28,177 nt of DNA, from NCBI GenBank assembly GCA_033557685.1, contig JAWQRN010000583.1, positions 1-28,177 of the forward strand, read 5' to 3'. Of the stretch, positions 1 through 11,013 are shown piece after piece. The first letter of the stretch is position 1. Each line of letters starts with the position of its first letter. Under the pieces are notes generated by a model. That model searched no databases. It was not told the origin of the DNA and saw only the letters and a list, made by a program, of their open reading frames with translations. Source of the stretch: Sperchopsis tessellata. Its lineage: Eukaryota; Arthropoda; Insecta; Coleoptera; Hydrophilidae. Made by a program: the position numbers and the translations under genes.

Positions 1-303
1 GGCATATTTACAATATGAAAATGCAAGCAAGGAATGAATATGTTAACAAGTAGATATATGAAAAAATTTTAAATGACTAGTGAAGAACTTCGAACAAAGC
101 ATAAGAGGATTTAAGGATTTGTAAGCATGCTTTTATAATGAAAGATACAAAATCTGATATCCGATTATATCTAACAGAGAGATAATATGGGGGAGAAATA
201 ATTTCCATGAAGAGAAGTAGTCAACACAGTTAAACACTCAATGATGAAGTCAGTGCCATGCATGTATAATGTTGTGTAACATTACAAACTAAATCTATCA
301 TAC
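1..303 (-). other. TMF1-like intron 1 (partial)
   Basis: This is the sequence downstream of the exon 1 donor on the minus strand. It is AT-rich, and I see no second exon or recognisable repeat in it. Confidence 0.7.
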
Positions 304-784
304 CTGTAATTAAATCAGTTCTTTTATAGCTAATATCATCAGATATACGTGAAACTACGGAGCTATCAACATCATCATTAGCATGAACAACCAGCTTACT
401 ACTTCTAAAATGTTCATTAATATCTATGGAATCATCCAGGCTCTCGACCGAGTCTCTTGACTTGACCTTTTCATTTGGGGCTTCAAAGAAAGACCCGGTA
501 AACGAACCCCATAAACTAGTTGCCATACCAGATGATTTAAAGGCAACTTTAGCTCCAATATCTTCTATTTCCTCTTTAGTTGCAGGTTCTTTTGCTGCAT
601 TTTGGACCTGAGGAAGACCCCAACTTCCGAAAAAATCATCAGAGTTCGTATCGACTGGAGTGTTGGTGGGAACTACAGTAGTGTCCTCAGCTTTAATATC
701 AAGAGCTTTATCAATAGTCCTTTGAGCTTCTTTCAGTGCAGACTTTGCTATGTTGGCAAGTCCTGATGTGTCAAACCAGCTCAT
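304..784 (-). CDS. TMF1: TMF1-like protein, first coding exon (partial gene)
   Basis: The start MSWFDTSGLANIAKSALKEA, followed by a QRTIDKALDI-type segment, matches the conserved N-terminus of TMF1 (TATA element modulatory factor, ARA160). TMF1 is a long Golgi coiled-coil protein that binds RAB6 and tethers vesicles. The exon encodes 160 codons plus one base. It ends at a good donor, CAG|GTATGA, with GT at 303-302, so the open frame that continues to 230 is intronic. Residues past about 30 are low-complexity and acidic, as in the poorly conserved N-terminal half of the family. The coiled coils and the C-terminal RAB6-binding domain would lie in exons left of the window. The ATG is preceded by TTTTCCCAG, so a 5' UTR intron ending at 786 is possible. 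Family assignment rests on the first 30 residues, which are distinctive. Confidence 0.85.
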
Positions 785-1231
785 CCTGGGAAAACCTAGT
801 GATTATCAGAACTTATCCTCGTATTATAAATATGCCATAATTACGGAGGTGGATTACACATTGAGGGGAAGTAAAACTGGAACTTAACAAATTATTTGAC
901 AGCACATTCACGGAAATTTTACGAAATATATGTTTGTTTTCAATTTTTGACAGGCAACGTCAAAAGTCAGCCATTTTAAATGTTGGTCGGTAAACAGAGC
1001 CGTACTTATTTATTAGTTACCCGATTCGGGCATTTTAGGTGTAGATATTCTTGGTTTTGACGTAATTATAAATGAAATAACTCGTCTCTATTATTTAATT
1101 ATTAAAACTATTAATACAAGGGATGCTTAGTGCTTACTAAACAGCTCACACATTGGTCTTTGTAATTTCTTGCGGTATCGACTAGGAAGAATATCAATGT
1201 AACCAAATAGATAATCTATATGTAAAAATGT
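785..1231. other. TMF1-like upstream region
   Basis: This is noncoding sequence upstream of the minus-strand TMF1-like start. The 840-1030 part is somewhat less AT-rich and includes a segment reading ttgacaggcaacgtcaaaag, so a promoter is likely here. No clear TATA box or other defining element was found. Confidence 0.4.
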
Positions 1232-1550
1232 AGCGAACAGAATTCACCAGTGTAGTCGCAAGTAAAAATTTCTCTGCCTACAACAACGCACCTCCAATAC
1301 GGTTAACTGTCAAGTTTTCGATATTCATATTTTTTGTAGATAAATTTTTACTTGTATTCATGTTATGTGTGCATTTACAATATATAACAGCAAACAGAAT
1401 GCACCAGCAGAAGACCGTCCAAAATTTCATCTGCCCACAATAGCACACGTTTGATGCCACTAGCTATCAAAATTTCAATAAAATTTGTAATTTTTCTTGT
1501 AAACATGGATAATCTTACATTATATACTTGTATTTATGTTATCTGCATGT
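1232..1550 (+). repeat. Diverged tandem duplication, two units of about 157 bp
   Basis: Unit 1 starts at 1232 with agcgaacagaattcaccag. Unit 2 starts at 1389 with agcaaacagaatgcaccag. Later landmarks recur in the same order: a Cys-codon-rich ctctgcctacaacaacgca versus catctgcccacaatagcaca, then acttgtattcatgttatgtg versus acttgtatttatgttatctg. Spacing grows slightly through small insertions. The 60-codon minus-strand open frame across it (1278-1460) is probably chance. Confidence 0.6.
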
Positions 1551-1565
1551 TTTTTTTTTTTTTTA

Positions 1566-1745
1566 GCTGGAACTGTATTGAATGGTACACCCATAAATAA
1601 TATTCGCTATATCAACGATACTGTTTTGCTGGTCAGAGGATCTTCAGCGGATTACTTAACACGTTCGAAAGGTTATTGAGCGCTAAAGACTCAGAATGAA
1701 CGTCGATAAGACGAAGTGCAAATGCCCGATCACAAATTGTTCACT
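1566..1745 (+). pseudogene. LINE reverse transcriptase fragment
   Basis: The plus-strand translation contains NGTPINNIRYINDTVLLV, which corresponds to the palm segment around the YADD catalytic motif of non-LTR retrotransposon reverse transcriptases. Here the expected A-D-D reads I-N-D. Two frame changes later, MNVDKTKC at about 1695-1718 matches the conserved motif that follows. The mutated active site and the frameshifts show it is dead. A poly-T run at 1550-1564 precedes it. Confidence 0.75.
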
Positions 1746-2030
1746 GAGAAAATCCCAGATCTTTATTTTAGTTATATCTGTTGTGACTCTTTATTTTTAA
1801 GTTAGGTTGTCTATGTTATGTTAAGTTTTTATATACCTTTCTTTTTTTTAAATTTATTATTATCATTACAGTTTCTTTAGATTCTCCAAATAAATAAGTT
1901 AAATTTCTCTGGGTATTTAAGTTTCTGACTGATATTTAATTCACATGTTGAGATAATGGCAATATTAAATTTAATTTACTATATTGCAGGTTTTGATATA
2001 TTTTTATACAAGGTGATTTACATATTATTA

Positions 2031-3110
2031 TTAATCTATTACAATATTATCCAAGGCTAGTAGATTGTTGATCTCGAATGGATGAAAAATATTAATTTTT
2101 GATAACTCGGAAAAGAGATTATCAATGTTTCTATTGTAATTGTCACATTGGAGCATGATATGGCTTAAATCGCCAACCGAGCCACATTGGCATAGTGGTG
2201 AGTCCTTGACTCCAAATCGATGGAGATTTTGGGGGTACAACAGTGATTAGACCTTAAGCGACATAAAGTAGTGATAAATTTCCTGTAAGTGCATTTAAGA
2301 TTATTGAACCATAGCTTTAATTGCATGTGTGGGTGATGTGTGCCATAAGTAATGCCTTTAAAGGCTCTAGAGTCTGTCCAAAATTATTGCCAGTCTTGCA
2401 TAAGTTCTTTTTTTTGCTGTTGAAATGTATTCAAGATAATTGAGCTTAATGGGTATTCATATGTCAGTGGTTCCTTTTAGTGCAAGTTGGTCAGCACGCT
2501 CGTTCCCACTGATTTCCACATGACTAGCAATCCATAATAGCTGCAAGTCATAACCCTTTTGGGTAACTTTTATGATATTTTATTTGGTACATAGTGTTAA
2601 TTGGTCAACAACTGAGGATATACATTTTTTAAAAAAAAATTCTATGGAGCTTCTTGAATCTGCAAATATTAGGCAGTTAGTGATGTCTTTTTCTTTAATA
2701 ATTTGAGTAGCAGTATATATAGCAAAGTTTTCTGCTGTGCAAATGGATGTGTTCTTAGGTAGTTATTTTGTTATTGTAATTCTAAGTTTTGCAATGTGCA
2801 CCCCGATGCCTATTCTTTGGGGATATTTTGAACATGGTCTGGCCATCTTTCGGCAATGATTAGACTTAACATTGAAATCGCATGTGTCTCTGCTTTTCTG
2901 ATTCCTAGATTTAGTATGGCTTTTAGATCGTAAATTTGTGTATGAAGTTTTGTTTTGTAGCAGGGTAGGAGATAATCTCTGTTACACGCTATTCTGATTG
3001 ATGTAGATTAAATTTTTGTACGGAAAGTTTGTTTGTTTCTTGGGTTTATTAGACAAAAACCATAGTCAGTGTGGGATCTGATAATTGAAAAGTATAGGTT
3101 AATACAGATG
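2031..3110 (-). pseudogene. LINE fragment with RNase H domain (I/Jockey/R1-like)
   Basis: Minus-strand translation in shifting frames shows, in order: a linker with DYGFCLINPRNKQTF (about 3070-3030), an RNase H glutamate motif ICTAENFAIYTA (about 2740), an aspartate motif LIFADSRSSIE (about 2670), the WIASHVEISGNERAD motif (about 2530-2490), KFITTLCRLRSNH (about 2280), and a terminal Cys/His motif HRFGVKDSPLCQCG...HIMLQC (2215-2140). This order is typical of the 3' half of I-group LINEs that carry RNase H after the reverse transcriptase. Stops and frameshifts make it a pseudogene. The last open frame ends at 2031. Confidence 0.8.
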
Positions 3111-3147
3111 ATTAATAACAATCTTATTTAAAGAGCCCACAAATAAA

Positions 3148-3720
3148 AATACGTGGGTACACGGTTAGATGACAATGCTGACTTCGAACTGGAAATAGAG
3201 ACCAGAATTGAGCAAGCTCACATCGCCTTTATCAAATAAAACGATGCGTGTACTGTAAATACCTTAGCAACTCTCTTAAGATCAGAATGGTACGATGTTA
3301 TATTTCTCCAGTACTTTTCTATGGCCTAGAAGCTTCTACGCTTAAGAAACACCTAAAGAACAAAATAGAGATGTAGATATACAATATCATCCTGAAAATA
3401 CCGGGGACCGACAGAATTACCAATGAAGAAGTGCTAAGGAAATGAGGAAAGAAAAGGAGCTAATGCCAATTATTACAATTTAAAAAAAACTGTAATACGT
3501 GGGTTATATTAAGAGGGGTCCCAAATATGAGCTTTTGCGGTTCATAACCTAGGGCAAGATATACGAACATTAGGAGAAGAATATGTTGGTTACGCAATCT
3601 GCGAGATTGGTTCTGTTGTCCCACAAACCAACTCTTCTAGGTAACTGTAAATAAGGTGCAAATTGTTATGATGGTCGCCAACCTTCGTTGAAGACGGCAC
3701 TCTGTGAAGAAGAAGTATTT
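3148..3720 (+). pseudogene. LINE 3'-terminal fragment (C-terminal part of RT ORF)
   Basis: The plus-strand reading begins KYVGTRLDDNADFELEIETR and continues IEQAHIAFIK, RCYISPVLFYGLEA, ILKIPGTDRITNEEVLR, GPKYELLRFIT, and an RIAMM-like tail near 3665. This is the characteristic C-terminal region of a common insect LINE family annotated as endonuclease-reverse transcriptase. Several stop codons and frame changes interrupt it. It lies about 40 bases from the oppositely oriented RNase H-bearing LINE fragment, so the two are separate insertions. The fragment ends at a gaagaagaag run near 3720. Confidence 0.8.
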
Positions 3721-4394
3721 TATAATGTAAATACGTCAAACAACATGTTAAAAGCAAGCAAAAATCTATAGGTTAGGTTACGAACCTCGCGTTCGCGGCG
3801 ATTAAGGTGAAAGTTGACCAACTTGTTGAACATTCGTTGATGCTCGATCACGTCATTTGATATTTGGTGACGTTTCATTTTGTTCCGCACATTATATTTA
3901 TTAAGTTAATCCTTTAACTAATCTTGATTTTGAACTATAAAACAGGTTGATTTTGCCACATAAAAAACTGGCTTTCAAGGAAGCCTTTGACTAACATTTA
4001 TTAAATACGGCTCTGATTAAATATGTTGCGCAAAGAGCCAAATTCAAATGCTAGGCTCATCATTTTGATCACAATAATGACTAATGACAAAATAGGACGT
4101 TATGAGATAATTTATACCTATGCAAAATCAACTGAAAAAAATAAAATAGATCAAACTGTTAAAATTATTTATCTGTAACGAATTTATTCAACCACGTAAT
4201 TAATATACGATTAAATCTATCATATTTTATTGTGGTGTAGTAAATTTTTAATTTATTTACATCTATAAATATTAAGCAATACATATTTTGCAAATTGAGC
4301 GATTGAATACCATTTTATTGTAATGTATTTACGATTTTAAATGAATTGTTTGTTTATGCACTTTTATACGTGTGATATTGTAGTCACTTCTAAC
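3721..4394. other. Intergenic stretch upstream of the tRNA gene
   Basis: No gene is visible. It contains a short aggttaggtta stretch near 3773, which is too short to be telomeric, and a GC-richer patch at 3785-3830. The rest is AT-rich. Confidence 0.5.
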
Positions 4395-4486
4395 GCTCTA
4401 GTGGCGCAATTGGTTAGCGCACGGTACTTATAAGACAGTAGTCGTGAGCGATGCCGGGGTTGTGAGTTCGAGCCTCACCTAGAGCA
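4395..4486 (+). tRNA. tRNA-Ile(UAU), intron-containing
   Basis: A 7-bp acceptor stem pairs GCTCTAG (4395-4401) with CTAGAGC (4479-4485), with discriminator A at 4486. The D arm is GGCGCAATTGGTTAGCGC. The anticodon stem CGGTA pairs imperfectly with TGCCG around the loop CTTATA..A, with anticodon TAT at 4429-4431, which decodes AUA isoleucine codons. An 18-nt intron (4433-4450) sits directly after position 37, the canonical place, leaving a 74-nt mature tRNA. The T arm contains GTTCGAGCC, which serves as the B box. Eukaryotic tRNA-Ile(UAU) genes typically carry introns, so this fits the family. No CCA is encoded, as expected. It appears intact. Confidence 0.95.
4433..4450 (+). other. tRNA-Ile(UAU) intron
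   Basis: An 18-nt insertion, agacagtagtcgtgagcg, lies between anticodon-loop positions 37 and 38. It would be removed by the tRNA splicing endonuclease. The exact borders follow the canonical position. Confidence 0.85.
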
Positions 4487-4488
4487 AG

Positions 4489-4495
4489 TTTTTTT
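4489..4495 (+). terminator. RNA polymerase III terminator
   Basis: A run of seven T residues begins 3 bases after the tRNA 3' end. Confidence 0.85.
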
Positions 4496-5282
4496 GTTGA
4501 ATTTCAAGACTTTTCGCTATAATTTTTTGTCGCATTATCAAAAAACGGGTTTTATAGTAAAAATTGGCATTTTTGCGTAATTTCAGAATATAAAATTACA
4601 AAGATTTGTTTTATACCATTATAGAAAATACTTTTATTTCTATTTTAGTTTTAATGTTTTCTTACTTTCTAACTTGAAATCTGTAATGTGCTGATGCCTC
4701 TGTACAATTTTTAATCTCTCAAAAAAGAACGTTTAACAAAATATATATAAAACAAACAAGGAAAGTTTCATCAACACTTTATTACATCGTCATATATAAA
4801 CAAAAATTATTATAATTCTAATAATTAATTTTAATATAAAATATAATATAAATAAATTTGGGCATATATTTTCTCCACTGTTCTCTATTAATAATTATAA
4901 TAACACAAAAAAAATATAAATATTCAGTAGTACAATTCACAATAAAGTTTTACATAAAATTCAGTTCTGCAAATATATTTCTGTATTAATCTTAGCTAGC
5001 CTACCTATCAGTAAAGAACACATTTAACTTAGTTTCTTTTTACTAGCGTTTTGATCGTAAACTGCCTTTTTCAAAAAGAAAATTACAAATTATAGTGCAG
5101 TGTTTTTAAAGCGACGTAATTTTTCTTTTGGTTAATATATTTATACAAGTGTACATCCATACATTGATTACAGAGTAAAACCTTAAAATTTATAACGATA
5201 TCAGCAACTAGCAAAATATATTTAACAAGATACCAAGCATTCACAAATGGATCAAGGGATTTTGCATATCAAACATTACTGC

Positions 5283-5314
5283 TGACAACCAAATGTTCTC
5301 AGCCTTGGTTGTCA
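5283..5314. repeat. Short perfect inverted repeat
   Basis: TGACAACCAA (5283-5292) and TTGGTTGTCA (5305-5314) form a 10-bp perfect stem with a 12-base loop. Function is unknown. Confidence 0.55.
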
Positions 5315-5458
5315 TGATTGACATTAGATTTTATGGTAGTGGACAAGTTCTAAAGAATATGATATTCAATCATTTTTGATGACTAGGTATATTATATAAC
5401 GTCCTCTAAATCTACAGTTTTTAAAAGTAATATAAACCAGTATAGTTGTATATCAATT

Positions 5459-5476
5459 GGTGGTTTGAAAACCACC
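5459..5476. repeat. Short perfect inverted repeat
   Basis: GGTGGTTT and AAACCACC are separated by GA, giving an 8-bp stem in an AT-rich background, about 150 bases from the previous hairpin. Function is unknown. Confidence 0.5.
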
Positions 5477-8400
5477 CATAGAAAATTGCTATCTATAGAA
5501 AAAAAGGAAACTAAATTATAATGTAGAGCTTAGCAGGTAGTGTAGAACGTTACATGTTTACCATATTGAATATATAGGACTTTATGAATTTTTTGTTTGA
5601 CCTTACAACTATATATATACTCATTGTTTTAAACATTTTATAGCTGGTAGGGTTACAGATTAACAATGATTTTTGTTATATTAAAAATTAAATAAAATAC
5701 TGACTAAATTTAAGTGAAATTTACATCAATTATAGTAAATGTCGAAGTATGAAGTTTAATACTACTTGTTGTTAAAACCTTATAAACTTAGAAGTTTTGA
5801 CATATCCTAGGTTAAACCATCTTTTTGTATATCATTTGCCCTTTTAGTCTACTCATATATTAATATTTATAGTGAAGGGTTCTCTCTAGGTGGGTAATAT
5901 CACAGAATTTTAATGCTGTTGGCAAAAAAACATGCCTTCATACATTTTCTAAAAGAAAATATTTCAATCAAAAACTCAAAAAGCAGGTAAAACAGATGAA
6001 TCACTCTAGAGGAAGATCACCAAAGTGATGGGTAGACCAAATGTAGGAACTATTTTAAAAAGAATATAAAAAGGACTTTTAAAACTAAAAATTCATTTAA
6101 AACATATATAGTGAAAAATCATTTTTTGTATTTGTTAAAATTTCAAATTAACATTTTGTTTTGATAAGCTTTTTGGCTTTAAAATTAAGGTTCATAAATG
6201 TACAAACCAAGAGCATAAAAAAATTTTACACCTTCTTTTTAACACAACACATTTTTCCTCGAGGATTGGTTAAATATGAAAATTTTAGATTTTTAACTCT
6301 TCTTGACATCGTTAAAATTATTTATTTCGGTACAAATGATCTTAAAATAAATAATATAAATACAAAATAAAAAGTAAATATAGATTTTAAAAAAAATATA
6401 TCAAAGGGTATATAAGAAAAGTGAAAACAAAAAGAAATTTTCCAAAAAATTAAAAAAAAAATACAATGGGACATATAACAAAATTAAATGCAGTTAAAAA
6501 ATTGCTCTAACATGGGTTAAAGAATAACAGAAAAATTAATAATCAAAATTTATAAACATCAAAAATCAAATTTTTTTCTTTTCTAGTTACTAACCATTCA
6601 CCATATTTTGATATGTACCATTTGAACTTAAATTTTCCCAAAATAAACAGGGAATGTAAAGATATATTTTTTATGTAAAAGGTTCAAATTTTTATGTATA
6701 TAAAAAAATTAACCAATCGACGACGAACCTAATATAATTTCACTAGTTTAGGGCAATAAACATGATTTGATTTTATCATTCATAAAGTCTATAAGATTTT
6801 CGATAATAAAAAGACAAATTCTAAAATTTCAAGTTCATTTTCATATAAAAAAATATTTCACGTACAGATCTGGATAAGACCTCAATAATAAGGGGTAAAT
6901 ACAAGCCAATCTGCTCCTTAGTATATGTTTTAATTTTTAGTGAGATGATTATTTGTAAAGTAGGTCGTAATACAACAACAATACTGCATTTTCTAACCGC
7001 AATATTCAAGTATGAATGACTAGGTTTGCCGGTTTCTGATTATTCATAAAAAATATTGTGGTATATCTATACAAAATATGTACCTACTTTAATTTAATTT
7101 TTTTCCATAATCCACCAAAACAAATATTTCAAAAAAATTATGTAAAAGCGATAATTGCTAAAGATATTTTAAATGCTACTTCAAATACATAAAATTAAAA
7201 TTCGCTAAAATATAATTGTCAAGCAAAAAAGGCAAAGAAAGCAACGAATTCACCCTACCTCACTTCACAAACCACGCGTTTAAAAATTTCAAAACTCGTT
7301 AAAAATTTCAATAACCAAATTGTAGATAACTCAAGTTGTTATTATTCTAGAAAAATAAAAGACGTTATGAATCAAACATTAAGAACATTTTGTTTTTCAA
7401 ATTCTAAGTACGAATTCAAATTTCCATTTCTTTGTGATGAACAAAACTGTGTGGTTATAAAGGTTTAGTTTTCCCCAGTTCTATATATTCATAATTTAAT
7501 ATATGAAAATCAAGGAAACGTCATCAAAGATGTGGTACAACCAAAATGAGATTATTATTGAGATCAGACACAGATATGTTACGGTCCCCAAATCTAGAAT
7601 GTAGGATGCAATATATATACAATTTATTTAGTATTTTGTCATTCCATATCTTTTTTGGATTTTTGCTGAAAGATGATAATAGATTTCGACCTTTTCGTAA
7701 ACAGTAACGATGAGAGTTTTGTACTTGGTATTCTTTATATAATCAAAATTTCAATACTAGGAACAGACTGGTTAAAACGGTGAATAGTTGTATCTTTTAA
7801 CAAATATCTAGAAATAGATTGACAAAATATTTCATAAATATGAAAGAATTTCAGTGAAGTATGTTCCCAAATTCAAACTTACTAACGGAAAAGATTTTTT
7901 GATGATAACATTGAAAATACAGTCAAAACATGATAAAATGTTTTCAAAATTCATAGGATCTTTTGCATTGCACGGTCAACATTTAATTTTCCAGCTTTAT
8001 AGTGTTAAAATATGTCCCTCAGTTCGAACATAAACGATTTTTAAACTTATACATTACTTGTGACATTGTGTTTCTATCAATGATGACAATATGTTATTTT
8101 ATCAAATATGATGTAATTTTCAAAAATGATATTTTTTGTAATAATTGAATTTAAACATTTAGGTTTTCTGTATAAAACAGAAATTTGAGAATAAGAAAAA
8201 AATAGATATAGACACATCGAGCTAACCGTTCATTTACATCAAAAATTTTAATATTTGACTGCCTTTATCAAGAAATAGTACAAAAGAAAATGCATGTGAA
8301 TAATTAAAAAAATATCCTATTTAAAATAAGCAAGTTTGTATTAGATGCAAAGGGTAGTTATAATGTATTTTTGACATTCGTTTTATTTTGATTTTTGTGT

Positions 8401-9671
8401 TTTTGTAATATTTATTACATTTTGATTTATTGCATTGCATTAATATTTTCTTACTGACATATACTTTTCTTTACCACATTTTATGTAAAATGATGTTTTA
8501 TTTACATCTTACACTCTTAACCCTTCATAACCCCACAACGGTTTGTTAGATCAATTGAATATATATAGGCTGTAATTTTACAAAGCACAAGGGTTTTATT
8601 TAGTCTCTTTTATAATCAAAACTAACATTTTATATTGATATTTAAGAAATTATAATTTTTACCATTCATAGAGAAAACTGGAACAATTGACAGGGGAAGT
8701 TATCAGCGAGGAAGATAAGAGAAAATTTACTGATGAAGCTTATAATAAAAATATACATATTAAGAGTGAATCATCTCTATTACAAAACTGCCTACGAAAT
8801 TTTTACAAAAACCATAAATACAAAAACATTTTACAGACAAATGTTGAACCTGATGTTTGAAAATACGAACATATTTACAAGTTTGGTATCAAATAGCTTT
8901 ATTAGTTTAGAAACACAAACACTTCCAACAATATATACCTAAAAAACCGAACAAAGGGAAAAAACTTATATAAGGCACCAAGAACCAAAATAAACTCATA
9001 TTAGAACATAAATTTGTATGCAAACTGGCAATGAAAATGATAGAGTCTCATTTACATATGCGAGTTGCAATACAATGCGAGTCTTCCTATAAAAATATAA
9101 CGGTACATATTCAAGAAAATTGTTGTAATAGAAAATGATTTGAAAAGACGGCAGATGTAAGGTAATACTGTGACACGAAGATGAACAGTAAAACGCGCAT
9201 ATTTTGCAATCCTTGAAATAAGTTTTTGTTTGGAATATGACATAGAAGGGGTAGAAGTGCCATTATATATTAAATTCTCTTAATTCAACTTTGAGTTAAA
9301 AAGTTTTCAATTTATATGTTTGTACCAAAAAAATATTGTTGATTATCATACTGGGGCATTCTGGAGATAAAATGTAACAGCCTCTAAGACTGGTAAAAAT
9401 AGTAGTAATTCGTAGATTTAACCTTTAAAAACCCACGCTTAATAATCAAGGGATCCCAAACCTACACTATCACTATATTATTTTCCGCTTTTGGGAACAA
9501 TGTTTCCAGCTATGTATCAGTAGATATTTAAGGAAATTTTTTGTATTGTACTAGAGCTCTCAAGTAGACAGGAGGCTTCAGGTTAAGAAATGGATCTTTA
9601 GATAAATTGCCCAAAGACAAAAATGATGATCATGGATTGCTAATCTGATATAGGGAAAAGTAGTAACTACC

Positions 9672-9687
9672 TATATATATATATATC
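9672..9687. repeat. (TA)n microsatellite
   Basis: A short run of alternating T and A (tatatatatatat) lies just before the LINE remnant. Confidence 0.7.
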
Positions 9688-9734
9688 TCAGCTCCCTGAT
9701 ACTTAACAATGATGGTACAGAGGATATCAACAGG

Positions 9735-10365
9735 CATCAGACATGACACTTGACAAAATAATTATCGAGGTGCAATAAACACAAAGAGGCTATCACCTAG
9801 GAAAAAACGAAGTGAAAATAATATGTTACGCAGACGATACGGTAATAATAGCAGAAAATAAGGATAACATTAAAAAATTGCACCGCTGCTTTTACCTGAC
9901 TGCAACATGTAAATATCCAGCGAAAAAACCAAAAACTTTATTAATATCAAAAGAACCAATACGTTGAAAGCTATCGATTGAGGGAAAATTATAAAAACAG
10001 GCCAATAGCCTAGTAAAAAGAAGATAGTGAGTTAGAAATAAACGATGCAATGCGATTACATGGCAACCGAAATAAGATCCCTTTTATTTCTGGTCTTCCT
10101 TTATGGATTTGAATTGCTGATTTAAGAAGAAAGCGATTGGAGAATGAATTATACCTTAGTCAAGTGGTGTTGGAGAATATTGCTAAGGATTCCATTTTGA
10201 TTGAAATGGAAATAAAGATTGCTAGTCAAAACAAATACCTTGCAGTCCTTTCGTTATATCACAGGGATGAAAACTCCATTGAATGCCTAGCGCTATAAGG
10301 GCGAATTAAATGTACTAGACCGCATGGTCACACGCTGGGCAGACTAAATACCATCCCTAGTTCAC
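9735..10365 (+). pseudogene. LINE reverse transcriptase 3' fragment
   Basis: The plus-strand translation shows TLDKIIIEVQ, then RGYHLGKNEVKIICYADD (catalytic YADD at about 9828-9839) and TVIIAENKDNIKKL. Further on are an LYGFEL-like segment, KWCWRILLRIPF (about 10160-10195), and HRDENSIECLAL followed by GRIKCTRPHGHTLGR (about 10260-10340). This is the RT palm through the 3' tail of the insect LINE family usually labelled endonuclease-reverse transcriptase. The YADD active site is preserved, but stops and frame changes elsewhere show decay. It is 5' truncated, as is usual for LINEs. Confidence 0.8.
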
Positions 10366-10814
10366 AATTATTGCAGATTTAGGTGAGTGTGATCCCAAAA
10401 GTGCATTTGCATTAGTAATGTATTGTTTTAATTATTTTTGTATGGTAAATTAGTAGCTTTCACAGAACACTTGCTTTTAATGCTAAGAAATTATAAGAGA
10501 TTGTTGAAAACTTCAGAGATCTTCTAAAACCCAAGGGAGAGAATGAAGACGAGGCTTTTACTAGAAAGATAGATTAAGACCTGAATTCGTTTAATAAATC
10601 TTGGGATGCTTGAGTGACTTCGCTTTGGTTTTATGTTGACATTAGTGGCTTGAGTATTAAAAGGTTAAGCAGGCACTGCAGGCTATGTTTAAATGATGTA
10701 TTGCTAATATATGTTGGCAGATGGTGTTTGTCCTCGTTGCACAGATGGTTAATAATGTTAGTGCAAATGTGTATTTTACTTATTTACATGTTATATACTA
10801 GTTACTGGTAGCGA
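10366..10814. other. Intergenic stretch before the CDC27 3' end
   Basis: No supported gene. A 65-codon plus-strand frame at 10614-10811 is unremarkable and has no known motif. Confidence 0.4.
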
Positions 10815-10834
10815 ACAATCAGAAATAACAAAAA

Positions 10835-10840
10835 TTTATT
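10835..10840 (-). terminator. CDC27 polyadenylation signal (candidate)
   Basis: On the minus strand this reads AATAAA, about 175 bases past the CDC27 stop. It would give a short 3' UTR ending near 10815. No other minus-strand AATAAA was noticed closer to the stop. Confidence 0.45.
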
Positions 10841-11013
10841 TAAAAAAAAGATAGCCAAAACTAAACATAAAAATTATTTCATAATGTACATATTTTATAG
10901 AAATTTACAGAATGACTCACACACAAAACTCATTTTAACTTAAAATAATAATAAAGTTATACAATCTATCATCAACATATGAACAATTACACTTAGTATA
11001 GATAAAAACTATA

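Larger units (their letters stand above)
4496..9700. other. Very AT-rich intergenic block without recognisable genes
   Basis: About 5.2 kb rich in A and T homopolymer runs, with no open frame that resembles a protein. The short frames at 6161-6370, 6821-7009, 8733-8942 and 9052-9243 have no recognisable motifs and biased composition. A minus-strand AATAAA lies at about 4780 (cactttattac on the plus strand), and short inverted repeats occur near 5.3 and 5.5 kb. A faint LINE-tail-like reading (GRSPK*WVDQM) occurs near 6015-6040. Unlike the flanks, clear transposon remnants are absent. Confidence 0.5.

Noticed and set aside
230..303. Extension of the TMF1-like frame beyond 304
   Set aside because: A strong donor CAG|GTATGA occurs at 304/303, and the residues beyond it do not resemble the family.
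3772..3783. aggttaggtta resembling the insect telomere repeat TTAGG
   Set aside because: Only about two units are present, in an interstitial position, so chance is sufficient.
9828..9850. Intact YADD motif suggesting an active reverse transcriptase
   Set aside because: The surrounding frame is short, 5' truncated and interrupted by stops, so the copy is dead despite the motif.
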